Shown here piece by piece: positions 56,977-64,000 of a stretch of 64,000 nucleotides of DNA. Location: positions 4,774,001 to 4,838,000 of the forward strand of contig NZ_CP011114.1 in assembly GCF_000993825.1 (NCBI RefSeq), in the 5' to 3' direction. The first letter of the stretch is position 1. Each line of letters opens with the position of its first letter. This DNA comes from Paenibacillus durus ATCC 35681. Lineage in GTDB: Bacteria > Bacillota > Bacilli > Paenibacillales > Paenibacillaceae. Position numbers and translations under genes: made by a program. The notes below the pieces were generated by a model. That model had not been told where the DNA came from. It worked only from the letters and a program-made list of their open reading frames with translations, and ran no database searches.

Positions 56977-57005
56977 TTGACATTTTGTAACGGTTCCCAT
57001 ATAAT
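56977..57005 (+). promoter_or_regulatory. Sigma-A promoter of greA
   Basis: TTGACA (56977-56982), 17 bp, TATAAT (57000-57005): perfect consensus. The leader to greA is about 115 nt. Confidence 0.85.
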
Positions 57006-57127
57006 TTCACAGTATAAATTCGCCGTTCCAAATTTTGAAGCAATGCAGCGAAGGGTTCTTATCCCTTTAGATTCGCATATAGTTATGGTGTTTTCAATAA
57101 ATGTATACGACAGGAGAATCGGTTAAG

Positions 57128-57607
57128 ATGAGCGACAAAGAAGTCATTCTCACTCCGGATGGTTTGAAGCGTCTGGAAGAAGAACTGGAGAACCTCAAAT
57201 CCGTCAAACGCCGCGAAGTGGCCGAGCGGATCAAAGTGGCTATCGGATATGGAGATATAAGCGAGAACTCGGAGTACGAAGATGCCAAGAATGAACAGGC
57301 TTTTATTGAAGGCCGCATCATTACCCTGGAGAAAATGCTCCGCAACGCCCGCATCATCAACAGCGATGAAATTGACACAGATAGTGTCAGTGTCGGGGTA
57401 ACCGTTACCGTTGAAGATATGGAGTTCGGGGATATCATGGAGTACACGATCGTCGGCACTGCCGAATCGGATCCGCTCAATAATAAGATTTCCAACGAAA
57501 GCCCGGTGGGCAAAGCCATTATCGGAAAGAAAAAAGGTACTGTCGTCGACGTTACCGTGCCCGCAGGCGTTATTCAATATAAAATCATTGATATAAAAAT
57601 GAAATAA
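57128..57607 (+). CDS. greA: Transcription elongation factor GreA
   Basis: Rescues backtracked RNA polymerase by stimulating cleavage of the nascent RNA. The 159-residue protein has the N-terminal coiled coil with tip acidic residues ([32 protein letters not shown]) and the C-terminal FKBP-like domain. ATG 57128 follows AGGAGAA; ATG 57101 in frame precedes that site. Confidence 0.95.
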   Translation: MSDKEVILTPDGLKRLEEELENLKSVKRREVAERIKVAIGYGDISENSEYEDAKNEQAFIEGRIITLEKMLRNARIINSDEIDTDSVSVGVTVTVEDMEFGDIMEYTIVGTAESDPLNNKISNESPVGKAIIGKKKGTVVDVTVPAGVIQYKIIDIKMK

Positions 57608-57695
57608 GATTGGACCTGAGCAGTTAAGGTCGCATCACACTGCGGTGGCCGGCCGGGATGGACCATGCCGGATCATGCAGGCGGGGAACCGTTTG

Positions 57696-57722
57696 AAAAA
57701 GCTTCCTTAGGGAAGCTTTTTT
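57696..57722 (+). terminator. Terminator after greA
   Basis: AAAAAGCTTCC and GGAAGCTTTTT form an 11-bp stem with a four-base loop. Confidence 0.9.
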
Positions 57723-59439
<1,717 letters not shown>

Positions 59440-59471
59440 GACAGCGCGTTTCCTCATATTTTAGAAGCTAT

Positions 59472-59516
59472 AACCCGGGAGGGCGGTGAAAGCCGGCTTT
59501 TCCGGGTTTTGTTTTT
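59472..59516 (+). terminator. Terminator after lysS
   Basis: AACCCGG and CCGGGTT form the outer stem with a partly paired interior, followed by TTGTTTTT. Confidence 0.75.
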
Positions 59517-59535
59517 AGATATTTTAAAAATACTA

Positions 59536-59564
59536 TTGCAATATATAAATAGATATGGTATATT
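59536..59564 (+). promoter_or_regulatory. rRNA promoter P1
   Basis: TTGCAA (59536-59541), 17 bp, TATATT (59559-59564). Near-identical in hexamers and spacing to P2. Confidence 0.7.
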
Positions 59565-59619
59565 CTAATTCCGGCCAAGAAATACGAGTTCTGGTTCGAA
59601 AGAAATTTCAAAAAAGAGC

Positions 59620-59648
59620 TTGCATTAAACGGTCGGATATGATATATT
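59620..59648 (+). promoter_or_regulatory. rRNA promoter P2
   Basis: TTGCAT (59620-59625), 17 bp, TATATT (59643-59648). Tandem rrn promoters are usual in Bacillus. The leader also holds TGATCTTTGAAAACTGAAC (59693-59711), resembling the motif repeated in the spacer. Confidence 0.75.
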
Positions 59649-59706
59649 ATAAAAGTTGCTGCTGAGGCAAAGTTGAACGGCGGCAAACAAGTTTGATCTT
59701 TGAAAA

Positions 59707-59722
59707 CTGAACAACGAGTGAG
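59707..59722 (+). other. 5' arm of the pre-16S processing stem
   Basis: CTGAACAACGAGTGAG pairs with 61430-61445 (15 of 16 positions), enclosing the 16S gene; the usual long-range stem cut by RNase III. Confidence 0.8.
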
Positions 59723-59808
59723 TGGGAATTCGCTTTTGGCGAGTTCCAAAATTGAGAATGCAAATTCTCGTCAGATGTTTCAAAATGAGCGAATCGCTCT
59801 TTCAATAC

Positions 59809-64000
<4,192 letters not shown>

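Overview
The window is a chromosomal segment of a low-to-mid-GC endospore-forming Firmicute, most likely a Paenibacillus or close relative. The gene order follows the Bacillus subtilis yaaO-lysS region near the replication origin, sporulation genes are frequent (yabG, sspF, spoVG, spoVT, spoVB, yabP, yabQ, spoIIE, fin), and AGGAGG-type ribosome sites often precede TTG starts. The genus is inferred from gene order and rRNA style, not from a database search. Almost every gene lies on the + strand; the exceptions are abrB and one 66-codon ORF.

Layout. 1-7.1 kb: a partial Orn/Lys/Arg decarboxylase, then tmk, darA, yaaR, holB, ricT, yabA, trmN6 and rsmI. 7.1-8.5 kb: an eight-unit, about 74-bp tandem repeat, then abrB on the - strand and a divergent region with Spo0A boxes. 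8.5-16.9 kb: an HD phosphohydrolase (where B. subtilis has metS), tatD, a c-di-AMP riboswitch with a G5/3D-domain gene, rnmV, rsmA, yabG, veg, sspF and ispE. 16.9-27.8 kb: purR, spoVG, glmU, prs, a small reverse ORF, pth, fin, mfd, a PrsA-like lipoprotein and spoVT. 27.9-34 kb: spoVB, mazG, hup, rqcP, yabP, yabQ, divIC and an S1-domain gene. 34-43 kb: spoIIE, a VWA protein, a membrane kinase, tilS, hpt and ftsH. 43.3-50.6 kb: nadA-nadB-nadC inserted before coaX, then hslO, a parvulin and cysK. 50.8-59.4 kb: the folate operon (pabB, pabA, pabC, folP, folB, folK), a small HTH gene, dusB, greA and lysS. 59.5-64 kb: tandem rRNA promoters, 16S, a tRNA-less spacer and a partial 23S.

The genes combine housekeeping jobs (dTMP kinase, clamp loader, rRNA and tRNA modification, NAD, CoA, folate, cysteine and UDP-GlcNAc synthesis) with the sporulation programme. 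Regulation is unusually readable. Candidate promoters are visible for sigma-A (tandem at veg; greA; ispE; cysK), sigma-H (spoVG), sigma-G (sspF, spoVT), sigma-F (fin) and sigma-K (yabG), plus a Spo0A-type 21-bp-spaced promoter at spoIIE, a PurR-type operator at purR and a CymR-like operator at cysK. Two c-di-AMP sensors (DarA and a ydaO-class riboswitch) lie within 10 kb of each other.

I found no clear-cut new defence or biosynthetic system. The least explained features are a modular hairpin-rich dispersed repeat (three copies, one inside the spoIIE leader), the 74-bp minisatellite directly behind rsmI, an AbrB with a four-cysteine tail, and a small reverse-strand ORF between prs and pth. No tRNA gene and no CRISPR array was recognised.
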